64,000 nucleotides of DNA. It comes from Chrysemys picta bellii (taxonomy: Eukaryota; Chordata; Testudines; Emydidae). The notes under the pieces are model-generated. The model made no database searches. It was not told the origin of the DNA and saw nothing but the letters and a program-made list of their open reading frames with translations. Shown piece by piece: positions 11,431 through 23,583 of the stretch. Position numbers and translations under genes: made by a program. The stretch's first letter is position 1; each line of letters starts with the position of its first letter. Location: positions 1 to 64,000 of the forward strand of contig NW_027053007.1 of assembly GCF_011386835.1 (NCBI RefSeq), written 5' to 3'.

Positions 11431-12534
11431 TGTCCTTCATGAGTTCTGGAAGATAATCGATAATAATGGTTCAGAGATTGCTCCAGCTAGTTTCTTAAGT
11501 ACTCTATGGTGAATTTTATCAGGCTCTGCCAAGTTGCATAGATCTAACTTATCTAAATATTCTTTATCTGTTAACTTATCTGTTATTTTCCTATTCCAGC
11601 CAGTGTTCCTTCCCTCTCATTAAAACTAACCGGTGTGAAGTATCTGGACACAACTAACCTTTTTAATCCTGTATACAGTAAAACGTAAGAGGTGCCCATA
11701 CTGAGTGGTTGGTTGCTAACATAATGATGAGAGATGTCAGTGGCCTGGGGTTGTTAATGAGTCTTGCTGTAAATAGTCATCTAAGGTGGTGCAGCTGTAA
11801 TGCCGAAGTCACTTTCTGAGCAGTAGCTCTTCTTAACAAAAACCAAACAGAAGAACAGATCTTCATCCAGATCACAGTGCGGCTCCCTATGCGTGAGATG
11901 GTGCTGTCCAAGTCTCAGCTGTGATTATAGCTCTTGTCTGCAGCTGTTGTCTTGGAGACGTAGACAGAACATCATTCTTGGTCCAGGTGGTGCCGTAGTA
12001 ACAGGGTTAACACAGGAAGAAGATGACAGAGGCAGCTAATGACTATCCATGCTTGATGGTGTCAGAGAGTGGGATGTGGGTGGTCAGGTCTTGTGGTCAA
12101 AGCAGGACCTGGCAGCCAAGAACCAGAGCTGTGGGTCAGAGCCAGGGGCCAAATGCCAGCGCCAAGGGTCAGAGCGAGGGGCAGGAGCCAGGAGTCGGAA
12201 CCCAGGGTCTGAATCGGGGTCGGAGCAGAACCTGGAGATGAGGAATCGGAGCTGAGGGTCAGAACCAGGTGACCTGGAGAGAGGCCAGGCAGGAGCAGGG
12301 CTGGTCCAAGGCCGGAGCTATCATAGCTATGGGCAAAAGCTTTGAGCAGCTACTGAACTGCTACTGCTGGGCTTCAGAGCCTGTCTGCTGACCCTTCCCA
12401 CCAATCAGGCAGCTTGGTACAGGCCAGCTCTCCTCGTTAGGTTACCTGGAGACTGGCTCTGCTGCAGGCCCTGATTCCCGACAGATGGTCCTTGTCTATG
12501 GTGCCATAAGGTAGGTTCTTGAAGGCAGTGACTC
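11430..12534. other. Unassigned DNA in the core of the inverted repeat
   Basis: No gene was recognised. From about 11,790 to 12,500 the sequence is shared with 57,490-58,220 in the other unit, including a purine-rich stretch of imperfect GGTCAGAGC-like repeats (12,060-12,270). The part from 11,430 to 11,780 is missing from the other unit. Confidence 0.5.
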
Positions 12535-12546
12535 CTCAGGATTTGA

Positions 12547-13123
12547 CAGGTTTCAGAGTAGCAGCCGTGTTAGTCTGTATCCGCAAAAAGAAGAACAGGA
12601 GTACTTGTGGCACCTTAGAGACTAACAAATTTATTAGAGCATAAGCTTTCGTGGACTACAGCCCACTTCTTCGGATGCATATAGAATGGAACATATATTG
12701 AGGAGATATATATACACACATACAGAGAGCATGAACAGGTGGGAGTTGTCTTACCAACTCTGAGAGGCCAATTAATTAAGAGAAAAAAAACTTTTGAAGT
12801 GATAATCAAGCTAGCCCAGTAGAGACAGTTTGATAAGAAGTGTGAGAATACTTACAAGGGGAGATAGATTCAATGTTTGTAATGGCTCAGCCATTCCCAG
12901 TCCTTATTCAAACCAGAGTTGATTGTGTCTAGTTTGCATATCAATTCTAGCTCAGCAGTCTCTCGTTGGAGTCTGTATGCTCTCTGTATGTGTGTATATA
13001 TATCTCCTCAATATATGTTCCATTCTATACGCATCCGAAGAAGTGGGCTGTACTCCACGAAAGCTTATGCTCTAATAAATTTGTTAGTCTCTAAAGTGCC
13101 ACAAGTACTCCTGTTCTTCTTTT
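12547..13123. mobile_element. Penelope-like element terminus with hairpin structure
   Basis: A 577-bp insertion is flanked by a perfect 12-bp target duplication CTCAGGATTTGA (12,535-12,546 and 13,124-13,135). Its arms 12,590-12,732 and 12,977-13,118 are inverted copies of about 142 bp. The motif CAGGTTTCAGAGTAGCAGCC at the left end is one I associate with Penelope-like retroelements of turtles; that family name rests on memory. No reverse transcriptase is present. Confidence 0.6.
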
Positions 13124-13135
13124 CTCAGGATTTGA

Positions 13136-13573
13136 GGCTCTCCAGTCCTCCCATCCAGGTGTCCGTAAGCTCAAGGTGAAGAGAGGCAAAGAAATACACT
13201 CAAGCTACTCCTCCTATGGTCACTCTCACGTGGGGGTCTTACCAGGTCCCCTTTTCTTGTGGCCCCCTCCTAGAGGAACAGCTCTGGTCCAATTAGTGTC
13301 TCAAACGTGCTTCTTCCAAATAGATCAATCTTCCACTGAGAAAAAACACTGCACACACATGTGGATTTTGCCCATATAAAGTAAGTTTCTGCTCAGTGAC
13401 TTCCCCTTTCTCAGATGTTTCCTGGTGATTAGCTGTGTCCTGTCTGGATTGCGGTGAGCAGTGGGTTGTGGTTCACCTGCCTTATTTCCTCCTCTGTCTG
13501 CTTTAGAACAACACATTCCCTGTGGCTAAAGAAACTTCTTTGCTCTCCTGGTTACCATTGGCCAGTGGAGTCT
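13136..13573. other. Unassigned intergenic stretch
   Basis: No coding potential or recognisable repeat was seen. The other unit has different DNA at this place (58,230-58,715). Confidence 0.4.
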
Positions 13574-14215
13574 ATCATAGAATCATAGAATATCAGAGTT
13601 GGAAGGAACCTCAGGAGGTCATCAAGTCCAACCCCCTGCTCAAAGCAGGACCAATCCCCAACTAAATCATCCCAGCCAGGGCTTTGTCAAGCCTGTCCTT
13701 AAAAACCTCTAAGGAAGGAGAATCCACCACTTCCATAGGGAACCCATTCCAGTGCTTCAGCACCCTCCTAGTGAAAAAGGTTTCCTAATATCCAACCTAA
13801 ACCTCCCCCACTGAAACTTGAGACCATTATTCCTTGTTCTGTCATCTGCCACCACTGAGAACAGTCTAGATCCATCCTCTTTGGAACCCCCTTTCAGGTA
13901 GTTGAAAGCAGCTATCGAATCCCCCCTCATTCTTCTCTTCTGCAGAGTAAATAATCCGAATTCACTCAGCCGCTTCTCATAAGAAATGTGCTCCAGCCCC
14001 CTAATCATTTTTGTTGCCCTCCGCTGGATTCTTTCCAATTTTCCCACATCCTTCTTGTAGTGTGGGGCCCAAAACTGGACACAGTACTCCAGATGAGGCC
14101 TCACCAATGCCGAATAAAGGGGAATGATCACGTCCCTCGATCTGCTGGCAATGCCCCTACTTATACAGCCCAAAATGCCATTAGCCTTCTTGGCAACAAG
14201 AGCACTCTCACACTG
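13574..14215 (-). mobile_element. CR1 LINE, 3' half of reverse transcriptase ORF
   Basis: The CR1 3' tail (ATCATAGAATATCAGAGTTG) is at 13,578. The minus strand encodes [34 protein letters not shown] and [12 protein letters not shown], typical of the CR1 RT C-terminus. It is 5'-truncated. The paralogous copy is 58,715-59,335. Confidence 0.85.
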
Positions 14216-15745
14216 AGGATAACTCTGCAGGGGAGGGAACTCCAGTTATTGATAAGAGACAGGTAATAGTAAGAGGGATTCAATCATTAGAAACAGAGAT
14301 AGCTGGGTTTGCGATGACCGGGAGAACCGCGTAGTGACTTGCTTGTCTGGCGCGAAGGTTGCGGATCTCTCAAGACAGCTAGACAGACATATATGTAGTG
14401 CTGGAGAGGAGCTGGTGGTCATGATACATGTAGCTACCAGTGAGATAGGGAAGGATGGGAGGCCAAATTTAGGCTGCTAGGTTAGAGATCGAAATCTAGG
14501 ACCTCCATGGTAGCATTTTTTGAAATGCTTCCAGTTCCAGGCGAATGGCCAGTTAGGCAGAACTGCAGAGTCTCAATGCATTGATGAAATGATGGTGTAG
14601 GGAGGAGGGGGGTAAATTTATTCGGAACTGGGGAACCTTTTGGGAAAGGGGTCTACAGGAAGGATGGGCTCCACCTTAACCAAAGTGGAACCAGATTGCT
14701 GGCACTTAAAATTAAAGAGCTCATAGAGCAGTTTTTAAACTAAGGGCTGATGGAAAGCTGACATGTGAGGATGGAAGATGATAAAATACAGGTAGAATCG
14801 GATGAGAAACAGTCAAATGAAAATGATCCCATTCAGTTACATCATGTAATGGCAGAGAGGTAAAAAGTGACAAGTTTTTACAGTGCTCATATACCAATGC
14901 TAGACGTCTAAATAATAACATAGGTGAACTAGAGTGTGTTGTATTAAATGAGGCTATGGATAAAATAGGCATCATACAAACTTGGTGGAATGAGGATAAT
15001 CCATCGGACACAGGAATACCAGGGTACAAAATATATCGCAAGGACAGAACAGATCATGCTGGTGGGGGAGTGGCACTAGAAAGCATTGAGTCAAACGAAG
15101 TAAAAATCTTAAATGAACCAAACTTTATGATGGAATCTCTATGGATAGTAATTCCATGCTCGAATAATAATAATAATCTAGCAGTAGGGATATACTACTG
15201 ACCACCTGACCAGGATGGTGATAGGGACTGTGAAATGCTCAGGAAGGTTAGAGAGGCTATATCCATAAAAACTCAATAATAATGGGGGATTTCAACTAGC
15301 CCATTATTGACTGGGTACCTGTCACCTAGGGCGTGATCCAGAGAGAAACTTTCTTGACACCTTAAATGTTTCTTGGAGCAGCTGGTCCTGGAACCCACCA
15401 GGGGAGAAGCAATTATTGATTTAGTCCTAAGTGGAACACAGGATGTTGTCCAAGAGGTGAATATAGATGAACTGCTGGTAATAGTGACCGTAATATAATT
15501 ACATTTACCATCCCTGGGTGGGGGGGAATGCTACAGCCGCCCACCATGGGAACATTTAATTTCAGAAAGGGGAACTACACAAAAATGAGAACGTTAGTTA
15601 AGGAGAAATTAAAAGGTACAGTGCCGAAAGTGAAATCTCTACAAGCTGCATGGAAACTTTTTTAAGACACTTTAATAGAAACTCAATTTAAACATATACC
15701 CCAAATTAAAAAAAACATAGTAAAAGAACCACCTTCAGGGCCCGG
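14216..15745 (+). mobile_element. CR1 LINE 5' part: ORF1 esterase and ORF2 endonuclease
   Basis: The plus strand around 14,265-14,460 reads, with breaks, like the esterase domain of CR1 ORF1 (VTCLSGAKVADLSRQLDRH). Around 14,900-15,300 it reads like the ORF2 endonuclease (IGIIQTWW, GYKIYRKDR, GGGVAL, GDFN region). Stops and frameshifts make it inactive and the 3' half is missing. The other unit has the same at 59,360-60,690. Confidence 0.75.
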
Positions 15746-16186
15746 AGGCTAAAGTAGGGCTCCCTGGTCTCCAGGTTCTATGCCCATTAGGACTGATGGG
15801 CCATGTTTGTGGCCATGCTGGCGGCAATCTCCGGCTCCCACCGCACCGGGATCACCTTGACCAGGAGTGGGGTGGGTCAGAGATGGGAGGTGACTGTTCT
15901 CTACTCAGTGTGGGAGAACCGTGTCCAGGTTTGGGTGCTGCGCTTCAGGAAGGATGAGGACAAATGGTACAGTCCAGAGAAGAGCAACAGAAATGATCAG
16001 AGGTTTAGAAAACATGACCTGTGAGAAAAGGTTGAAAGAATTGGGCATGTTTTGTGCAGAAAAGAGATGGGTGATGGGGGACATGATAACAATCTGCAAA
16101 TATGCAAAAGGTTGTTATAAAGAGGAGTGTGATCAGTTGGTGCCTATGTCCACCAAGGGTAGGACAAGAAGAAATTGGCTTAGTTA

Positions 16187-17179
16187 GGAGGAGGAGAGAG
16201 ACCTCGGGGTCCTGGTAGACCGGAGGATGACTATGAGTCGACAATGTGACGTGGCGGTGAAAAAAGCCAATGCGGTCTTGGGATGCATTAGGCGAGGTAT
16301 ATCTAATAGGGATAAGGAGGTGCTGCTTCTGTTGTATAAGGCGCTGGTGAGACCTCATTTGGAGTACTGTGTGCAGTTCTGGTCTCCCATGTTTGAAAAA
16401 GATGAACTCAAACTGGAACGGGTACAGAGAAGGGCCACTAGGATGATCAGAGGAATGGAAAACCTGTCGTATGAAAGGAGACTCGGGGAGCTCGGGTTGT
16501 TTAGCCTGACCAAACGAAGGCTGAGGCGGGATATGATTGCTCTCTTTAAATATATCAGAGGGATAAATACCAGGGAGGGAGAGGAATTATTCCAGCTCAG
16601 TACTAATGTAGACACGAGAACAAATGGATATAAACTGGCCGTGGGGAAGTTTAGGCTTGAAATTAGACGAAGGTTTCTTACCGTCAGGGGGGTGAAATAT
16701 TGGAACAGCCTTCCGAGGGAAACGGTGGGGGCGAAGGACCTGTCTGGCTTTAAGATTAAGCTAGATAAGTTTATGGAGGGAATGGTCTAATAGGATAACA
16801 TGATTTTAGTCAAAGGAACAGCGTGCCATCGCTGGTAAATAGTATAATGGCTAATGAGGGTCAGGCTGGAGACTCTTGCCTACGTGCTCGGGGTTTTACT
16901 GATCGCCATATTTGGGGTCGGGAAGGAATTTTCCTCCAGGGTAGATTGGCAGAGGCCCTGGAGGTTTTTCGCCTTCCTCTGCAGCATGGGGCAGGGATTG
17001 CTAGCTGGAGGATTCTCTGCTAATTGAAGTCTCTAAACCACAGGATTTGGGGACTTCAACAGCAGAGTCAAGGGAAAGGGTAGGGATGGCTTTGTGGCCT
17101 GCATCATGTGGGAGGTCAGACCAGATGATCATAATGGTCCCTTCTGACCTTAAAGTCTATGAGTCTATGAGTCTATGAG
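16187..17179 (+). mobile_element. Young CR1 LINE insertion, 5'-truncated
   Basis: The RT C-terminal frame is open to 16,790 ([47 protein letters not shown], stop). The 3' end is a short repeat of AGTCTATG. It splits an older CR1; the duplicate at ~61,125 has the uninterrupted sequence, so it inserted after the duplication. Confidence 0.88.
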
Positions 17180-17440
17180 CAGAAAGGGAGATTTATTTTA
17201 GATATTGGGATAAATTTTCTAACTCTAAGGATGGTTCAGCACAGGAACAGGTTACTACGGAGGCTGTGGCATCCCTGTTATTGGGGGGGTTTAAGAACAG
17301 GTTGGACAAACACCTGCCAGGGATGGTCTAGGTGCACTTGGTCCTGCCTCATCGCAGGGGGATGGATTGTTTGACCTCCTGCGGTCCCTTCAACTCCCCA
17401 TTGTGATTGTGTGAAGTGATGCTAGGCCCTCTGCACTGTG
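17180..17440 (+). mobile_element. Older CR1 3' fragment, continuation after the insertion
   Basis: Together with 15,900-16,186 it forms the older CR1 copy split by the younger one. Uninterrupted counterpart: about 60,850-61,370. Confidence 0.7.
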
Positions 17441-17704
17441 GTCAGTTTCCCCCATAGGTACTCAGCAAAGTAAATGCTGATGGGGCTGGGAGAAGTGGTA
17501 GGGCAGAAGGAAGGAGAGCAGGGCATGCTGAGACGATGGTGCTTTCCTGTGTGCAGTACTGTCGGTTGATACGATAACATACAACAGGACATGAGTCGAC
17601 TGGGCTTCTGGTCTAATTTCTTGAAGATAAGGAGGGTACAAAGCTCAGAATCCTCAGAATTGATCTTCCCTGATAGTGTCTAAGTCACCGTGGAAACCCG
17701 AGGT

Positions 17705-17948
17705 CAGGGCCGGCTCCAGGCTCCAGTGTAGCAAGCACGTGCCTGGGGCGGCCAATGAAGAGAGGGGGCACGTCCGGACGTTCAGCGGCAATTCGGTGGC
17801 GGGGCCATCACTCCCTCTCGCAGCGAAGGACCTGCCACCGAATTGCTGCTGTAGAATGAAGCGGTGGTAGAGCTGCCGCCACTTGTGATAACAGCTTTTT
17901 TTTTTTTTTTTGCTGCTTGGGGTGGTAGAAACGCTAGAGCCGGCCCTG
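17705..17948 (+). mobile_element. hAT-type MITE with perfect 8-bp duplication
   Basis: Termini CAGGGCCGGCTC and GAGCCGGCCCTG, flanked by CCCGAGGT on both sides (17,697-17,704 and 17,949-17,956). It contains a T run. The same insertion is in the other unit (61,653-61,863), so it predates the duplication. Confidence 0.88.
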
Positions 17949-19275
17949 CCCGAGGTGACGCGTATCCATTGGGTGAGTGGAACAAAGTCCATGGGCTGAA
18001 CTCGGGTGGGGCTAGGAGAGTGCAGAGGGGCCCATGGGTCTGTCTGCGCTGGGGCTGGAAGGTGAACGTTCCAGCTCAAGGAGACGTAGTCGCACTAGCT
18101 CTCATGTAGCTAGAAATAGAAGTGTTGCCATGGCGGCAGGAGGGGCTGGCTGCCCTGATTTGTACCTGTGATCTTGGACGGGATCGTAGTCGGGGCAGGG
18201 AGCCTCTCCTGTTACTTGCCCAAATGCGGCCATGCTTCTATTTTTAGCATGCCACTGGGTCAGAGCAAGCCCGGGTATGTCTCCTTGAACTAGAATTTAC
18301 ACCTAGGCCTACGCTACATTGGTGTCACCTGCAATTTCCTCTGCTCCCTCCAGTGCTCACATTGCACCAACTGAGACTCCATCCAGATCCACTGAAACAC
18401 CCTGAGATTTACTGGGCCAGATTCCTGGGGCTCACTATGAGACCAGAGCGTGGAGTGATCAAAGATGGCTTTCCACTGCTTCAACAGCTACTGAATCCCA
18501 GGGGATAACTGCGCATCAGTCTGGTTAAACCTGTCTCTGAAGTGTTTACCCATATATGCCAGGCTAATATATCACATGATCAATAGGTATGATTCAAATT
18601 ACACATATTAATATGGATAGTATGTGCTTAAGGCATATAACATTTCATTGTATATACTCCTCTAGCAGTTACATGGCCTGTAATGGTGGCCAGTGTCTTT
18701 CTATAGTCTTGTTCACCTATGCTATCCCATGATATCTTGCATTAGCCAGGAAAACTGTCAGGATCAGCACATGTGGGTGTTCTACTGTAGTAACAGGCAG
18801 GGAGTTACTCTCACTGGAGTGTCCCAAGAATAAGGACAACATATATGGGACAAGCCCAGGAGGTGCATCACATTCTTGGTACCTGGAATTCCTGAGTCCA
18901 GAACAAAGAGCTAAGGGGTACCGCGTGGTACCAGAAAAACAAGGTAGAAAGATGGTAGGTTAAGACTAGCCTCACAGGATGCATACAGGACCTCTTTCCT
19001 TGTAAACAGGTTGGATATAAAAAGGACAGCTTTAGGGGTGTGACTTTGGAGGCAAGCCTTCTTTGTAAGACAAATTTAGCACTACTGCAGGAGACGTTCC
19101 CGGAAATTGGAGTTGTATTGAACCTTTGTTCCTGTAATATGCTGTTACTGAGTATTAGCAATAAACCAGATCAATATTGGTTATTTGGTCCCTTGGGCAT
19201 ATAGCATAATGAACCAAAGTGTGGTTGAGCAATTGACCATACGGTTTACCAACAGTAGGGAAAACCCAGAATCTT

Positions 19276-20950
19276 CAGAACTGGAAAGGTTTACGGGCCG
19301 CCTGTCCCAGCTAGAGTGAATGGTCAGAGCTTCACTGAAGTTAAAAGAGTGATGCCAGTTTACACCTGGTGAGTATCTGGCCCCTCCGTCTGTGAGGTTT
19401 AGTCCCTGTATGTTCATTTGTCCATTCAGTCTCATCCCCTCTGTTCACGGGGTTCTAGTTTGCCACTAGACACACTGTCTTTTACATGATTCCTCATTCT
19501 GCCACATCTGACTGAGACATCTCCTAATGGTGTCGCTAGGTCTCGCCCTCTACTCAAGGGTTGGTGGCGCAGACAGCAGTAACTGGAGGACTAGCAGGCT
19601 GGCCGAGTAGGGGTGGGGTGGGATTGAGATGCATTGGCACAGCTCTGCCTGGGTTTGGCGCTCAAGGCTGGGATCGAGATTGAGGGGCACCACAGTGACG
19701 GTGGTTGGGGGGAATCCCGGGGCTAGAATTGCCGGGATTGTGGGTCAGGATTAAGGGGCATCAGCAGAGCTGTGGATATGAGGATGCCCAGGACAGAAAT
19801 GTGGGGGTGGGTCTGTGGGTCAGGATACAGACCATTAGCAGATCTGTCCTGCAGTGGGAGTCGAGGTTGGTTGCCAGGAGCAGGGCAGTGTCAGGCAATA
19901 CAACCAAAGACATTGCCTAACTAGGGTGTGGCTTTCAAACTGCCTCGGTGACTTCGGAGGAGAGCTGTGCGCACAGCACAGTGTTTGGGGCGCTGGCCAA
20001 ACTGAGAAGGAAATTATTTCAGATCCACCTGAAATGAAAATTTTTCGATTTTCTCAACAAAAGAGAAAATCAGGAAAAAATGGTTTCAGGTCAAATGAAC
20101 TGTTTTGTTTCCATTTTGGCAACTTTTGAGTTCGTATTAATTAAAAGCAATGTGGAAGCACTATTGGCGGTACTGTTTCTCCCCTACACCCACACGCTGT
20201 AGCTCTGGTTTTCGAGCACTTCGCTGGGATGTGGGTGGGCCCGGTTCCAGTCCCCCTCTACCTGAGTTGGAGCAGGGGTTGGAGCTTGGGTCTCCCACAC
20301 TGCAGGTGTAGAGTAGTCTGGGGTGGCTCTCGCTCACTGTCTCCTCTGAAGCTGTTCCAGTCACAGAGACACGTGGAAATCCCCCTGCAATATCCTCGCC
20401 GCACTTCCCCCGGTTACTAAGGAACATTGGGGAGAGGGAGGCCGCGTTCCTACAGAAAAAAAGAAGTGGGTGCTCATCTGCCGCCCTCCACTCCCCTTAG
20501 TCTCTCCACTGTGTAATAACAGAGCTAATTTCGAGTTGAGTAAGAGTCTTGTTACATGCAGCAGGTTTAAGCATTAGACACACTCTGGGCTAGTGGTTCT
20601 GCTGCAAGCAGACTATCCAGGCACACCGGCAGTGAGGGTCCCCCACTAACAGCTGAAATCCCTGAGAGCTGTGTTAAGAATGGGGGGCCTGAAGACATAT
20701 TGGTGAGCGGGACCCCACAGAGAGGTGTGACAATTGTCCGTCAAGGGCCCAAGCAGCGGAGAGTGTAAGGTGCCTCCATACCTTTTCTCCCCCCCATCCA
20801 ACCAGGCTGGGAGATAAACTCTGCAGTGGAACTTCTGAACTCTGGGGCTGCACTGACCAAGGACAGCAACTGTGACCTGGGTGGCTTTTGGGTTGCTGGA
20901 CTTCAGACCCTGAGGGGAAAAGGACACTGCCCAACTGACCTGGGGGTGGG
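19276..20950. other. Intergenic DNA, end of the recognisable duplicate
   Basis: From 19,276 to about 20,070 the sequence matches 63,180-64,000, where the window ends. Beyond that the second copy cannot be followed. No gene or clear repeat is recognised in 20,070-20,950. Confidence 0.5.
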
Positions 20951-20989
20951 TCTTTTGCTCATGGTTTGTGTAATGAATCCCGTTTGTGG

Positions 20990-21760
20990 TGTTTCCCCAA
21001 TACAAAGTCGAGCTTTAGAAAGTGATTTTATACAGTGGATCGTGTATGTCCCCACTAAGCGCAGTAGCGTGGCTAGCATCGTTTCATGGAGTGGTGCACT
21101 GTGGGTAGCTCTCCCACAGTCCCCAATGCCTGATTGGGCAAAAACATTGTCACGTGTGGTTTTGGGTACATGTCACTAAGCTATGGCTAACTAAGCCAAT
21201 TCCTTCCTCCCTCCCTCCCTCCTTGAAAGCAATGGCAAACAATCGTTTTGCGTCTTTTTTCCTGGGTTACTTGTGCAGACACCATAGCACACCAAACATG
21301 TAGCCCGCTCAGTTCAGCGCTGCTGTTGTGAGCATTGTAAACCCCCTCACATTATCTTGCAGTATGTGCAGAACCTGGCTAGGAGCTGTCAGCACGAGGA
21401 CGATTGTGAGGAGGACACGGACACAGACGTTCCTGAAGGCACGGGATGTGACAATTGGGACATCATGCCGGCAGTGGGGCAGGTTGATACAGTGGAACTC
21501 CAATTCTGGGCCAGGCAAACAAGCGCAGACTGGTGGGACCGCATAGTGTTGCAGGTCTGCGGTGATTCCCAGTTGCTGCGAAACTTTTCCATGCATAAGG
21601 CGACTTCCATGGAACTTTGTGAGTTGTTTTCCCCCACCCTGAAGCGCAGGAATACCAAGATGACACCTGCCCTGACAGTGGAGAAGCGAGTGGCGATAGC
21701 CCTGTGGTGCCTGAGAGGTGTTTCCGCAGCAGTTTGTAACTTTAAAATGGCGGATCTCAA
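20990..21760 (+). pseudogene. Third Harbinger transposase fragment, N-terminal half
   Basis: The plus strand from 21,357 encodes a HARBI1-like N-terminal region: FWARQTSADWWDRIVLQVCG, then RNFSMHKATSMELCELFSP and TPALTVEKRVAIALWCLRG. The DDE core is absent. Upstream DNA has the CACTGTGGGTAGCTCTCCCA motif also seen before the other copies. Confidence 0.75.
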
Positions 21761-21771
21761 GCCCCGGAGGG

Positions 21772-21946
21772 TAGGGCCAGATTTACACCTTATGCGGCCC
21801 TAGGCACAGCATCTTCAGTGCACACACACACCCCCGCCCACAGCTGACCTCCATGTTATACATAGTATTAGAGAGGTAAAGTGCCCCTAGAACTCCCGGT
21901 GCCCCTAGACATGTGCCTACTATGCCTCTTTGGAAATCCGGCCCTG
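21772..21946. mobile_element. hAT-type MITE
   Basis: Termini AGGGCCAGATTTA and AAATCCGGCCCTG, with flanks CCGGAGGG and CTGGAGGG as a near-perfect 8-bp duplication. It is a shorter relative of the element at 51,881-52,387. Confidence 0.75.
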
Positions 21947-21967
21947 CTGGAGGGTAGACCCCAGTGG

Positions 21968-22155
21968 TACGTCTACACAGCATACTAAGCGGGGGCTCTG
22001 ACTCAGGCTTAAGACCAAGCCCCACTTCTATCCACACGGAAGTTAGTTTGACTCAGGCCTGCACAGCCTGCTAGGGGATGGGGTCAGAGTCGAAGCCCCA
22101 CTGAGATGCAAGTCAGAGCCCAAACGCTTTGTAGTGTGGATGCAGCTCAGCTCCA
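21968..22155. mobile_element. Possible MITE
   Basis: GTACGTCTACACAGCA on the left and TTTGTAGTGTGGATGCAG on the right resemble termini of short reptile DNA elements. There is no coding content. Confidence 0.4.
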
Positions 22156-22366
22156 TGTCACCCGACTTGGGTGTGGAGAATCTGCCAACACTCTCTAACA
22201 ATCCCCAGGGACTGCGCTTCCCAGCCTTTCAATTCCAAAACTTGCCACTTGCTTCCCAGGAACCTTATGTACCATGGGGATACTGATAATGGTCTCTTTT
22301 GTAAAGGACATTGAGACCTTCTGAGGAAATGAGCTACAGAAGAGGTAGGTAGTCTTGGAGTGCAGG

Positions 22367-23578
22367 TGTGACTGGTTGGATCACAGAAACCCCCTTGGGA
22401 GCTGCCACCTGATGTGCAAAGATTACCTCTGCTCCTGTTTTCCCTGCCTGCTCAGGACTCCAGTACCCTGTCTTGCTGAGCCAGACACTCCCGTCTGCTC
22501 CAACACAGACCCAGGGTCTGAATCACTTGTCCCAAAGCTGCAAGTTTACCTGAAAACAGCTCACAGAAGTGTGCTTGTCTTTAGGACTCAGATGCGCAAC
22601 TCCCAACGGGGTTTAAACCCAAATGAATCCATTTTACCCTGTATAAAGCTTATGCAGGGCAAACTCATAAATTGTTCACCCTCTATAACACTGATAGAGA
22701 GATCTGCAGGGTTGTTTGCTCCCCCAAGTATTAATACATACTCTGAGTTAATTACTAAATAAAAAGTGATTTTATTAAAAACAGAAAGTAGGATTTAAGT
22801 GGTTCCAAGTGGTAACAGACAGAACAAAGTAAGTCACCAAGGAAAATAAAATAAAATGAGCAAATCTATGTCTAATCAAACTTAATACAGATAAGTTCCT
22901 CACCAGTTCCAGAATGTTCTCTTTTACAGGCTAATCTCCTTTTAGCCTGGGTCCAGCAATCACTCGCACCCCCTGTAGTTACTGTCTTTTGTTCCAGTTC
23001 CCTTCAAGTATCCTGAGGGGGTGGAGAGGCTCCTTTCTTAGCCAGCTGAAGACAAAAATGGAAGAGTCTCCCACGGGTTTAAATAGACTCTCTCTTGTGG
23101 GTGGAGACCCCCCCTCCTCCCTCCTATGCAAAGTCCAGCTCCAAGATGGAGTTCTGGAGTCACCTGGGCAAGTCACATGTCCCTGCATGAGTCAGTCTTT
23201 ACAGGCCGAAGCCATTGTCCACATGGTAGCTTGTATGTCTCCAGGAAGACTTTTTATGTGGATTGGAGCATTCCAAGATGTGTTGTTCCCCAAGTGTTTC
23301 CTGATCAGGTAGTTAACCTGGCGAATTCCTTCCTAAAGAAACTGACCAAATGCCTCACAAAGCTTACTTAGAAACCAAGCCAGCATACAGCCCATATTCT
23401 TACCCTCAAGTAGAAAATGATACATGTGTACAAAGAGGATGAATAGATCTAGTAGATCAGAACCATTACGGAGATCTGTTACATGGCACAGGCAGCACAA
23501 AACATATTCCAGTTATGCCATACATACATTTATAAGCACCCCCCCACCCCATAAAGCCTTATGGGGTACACTGTCACA
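22367..23578. mobile_element. Solo LTR with 5-bp target duplication
   Basis: The element starts TGTGACTGG and ends CTGTCACA (TG...CA with inverted TGTGA/TCACA). It is flanked by GCAGG at 22,362-22,366 and 23,579-23,583. It is 1,212 bp with no gag, pol or env sequence, so a solo LTR of an LTR retroelement. Strand is not determined. Confidence 0.75.
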
Positions 23579-23583
23579 GCAGG

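Larger units (their letters stand above)
15995..19275 (-). repeat. Right arm of the large inverted repeat
   Basis: Reverse-complement partner of 7,640-11,425. It is interrupted by a CR1 (16,187-17,179) and a hAT MITE (17,705-17,948). The counterpart in the second unit is about 60,937-63,180. Confidence 0.75.
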
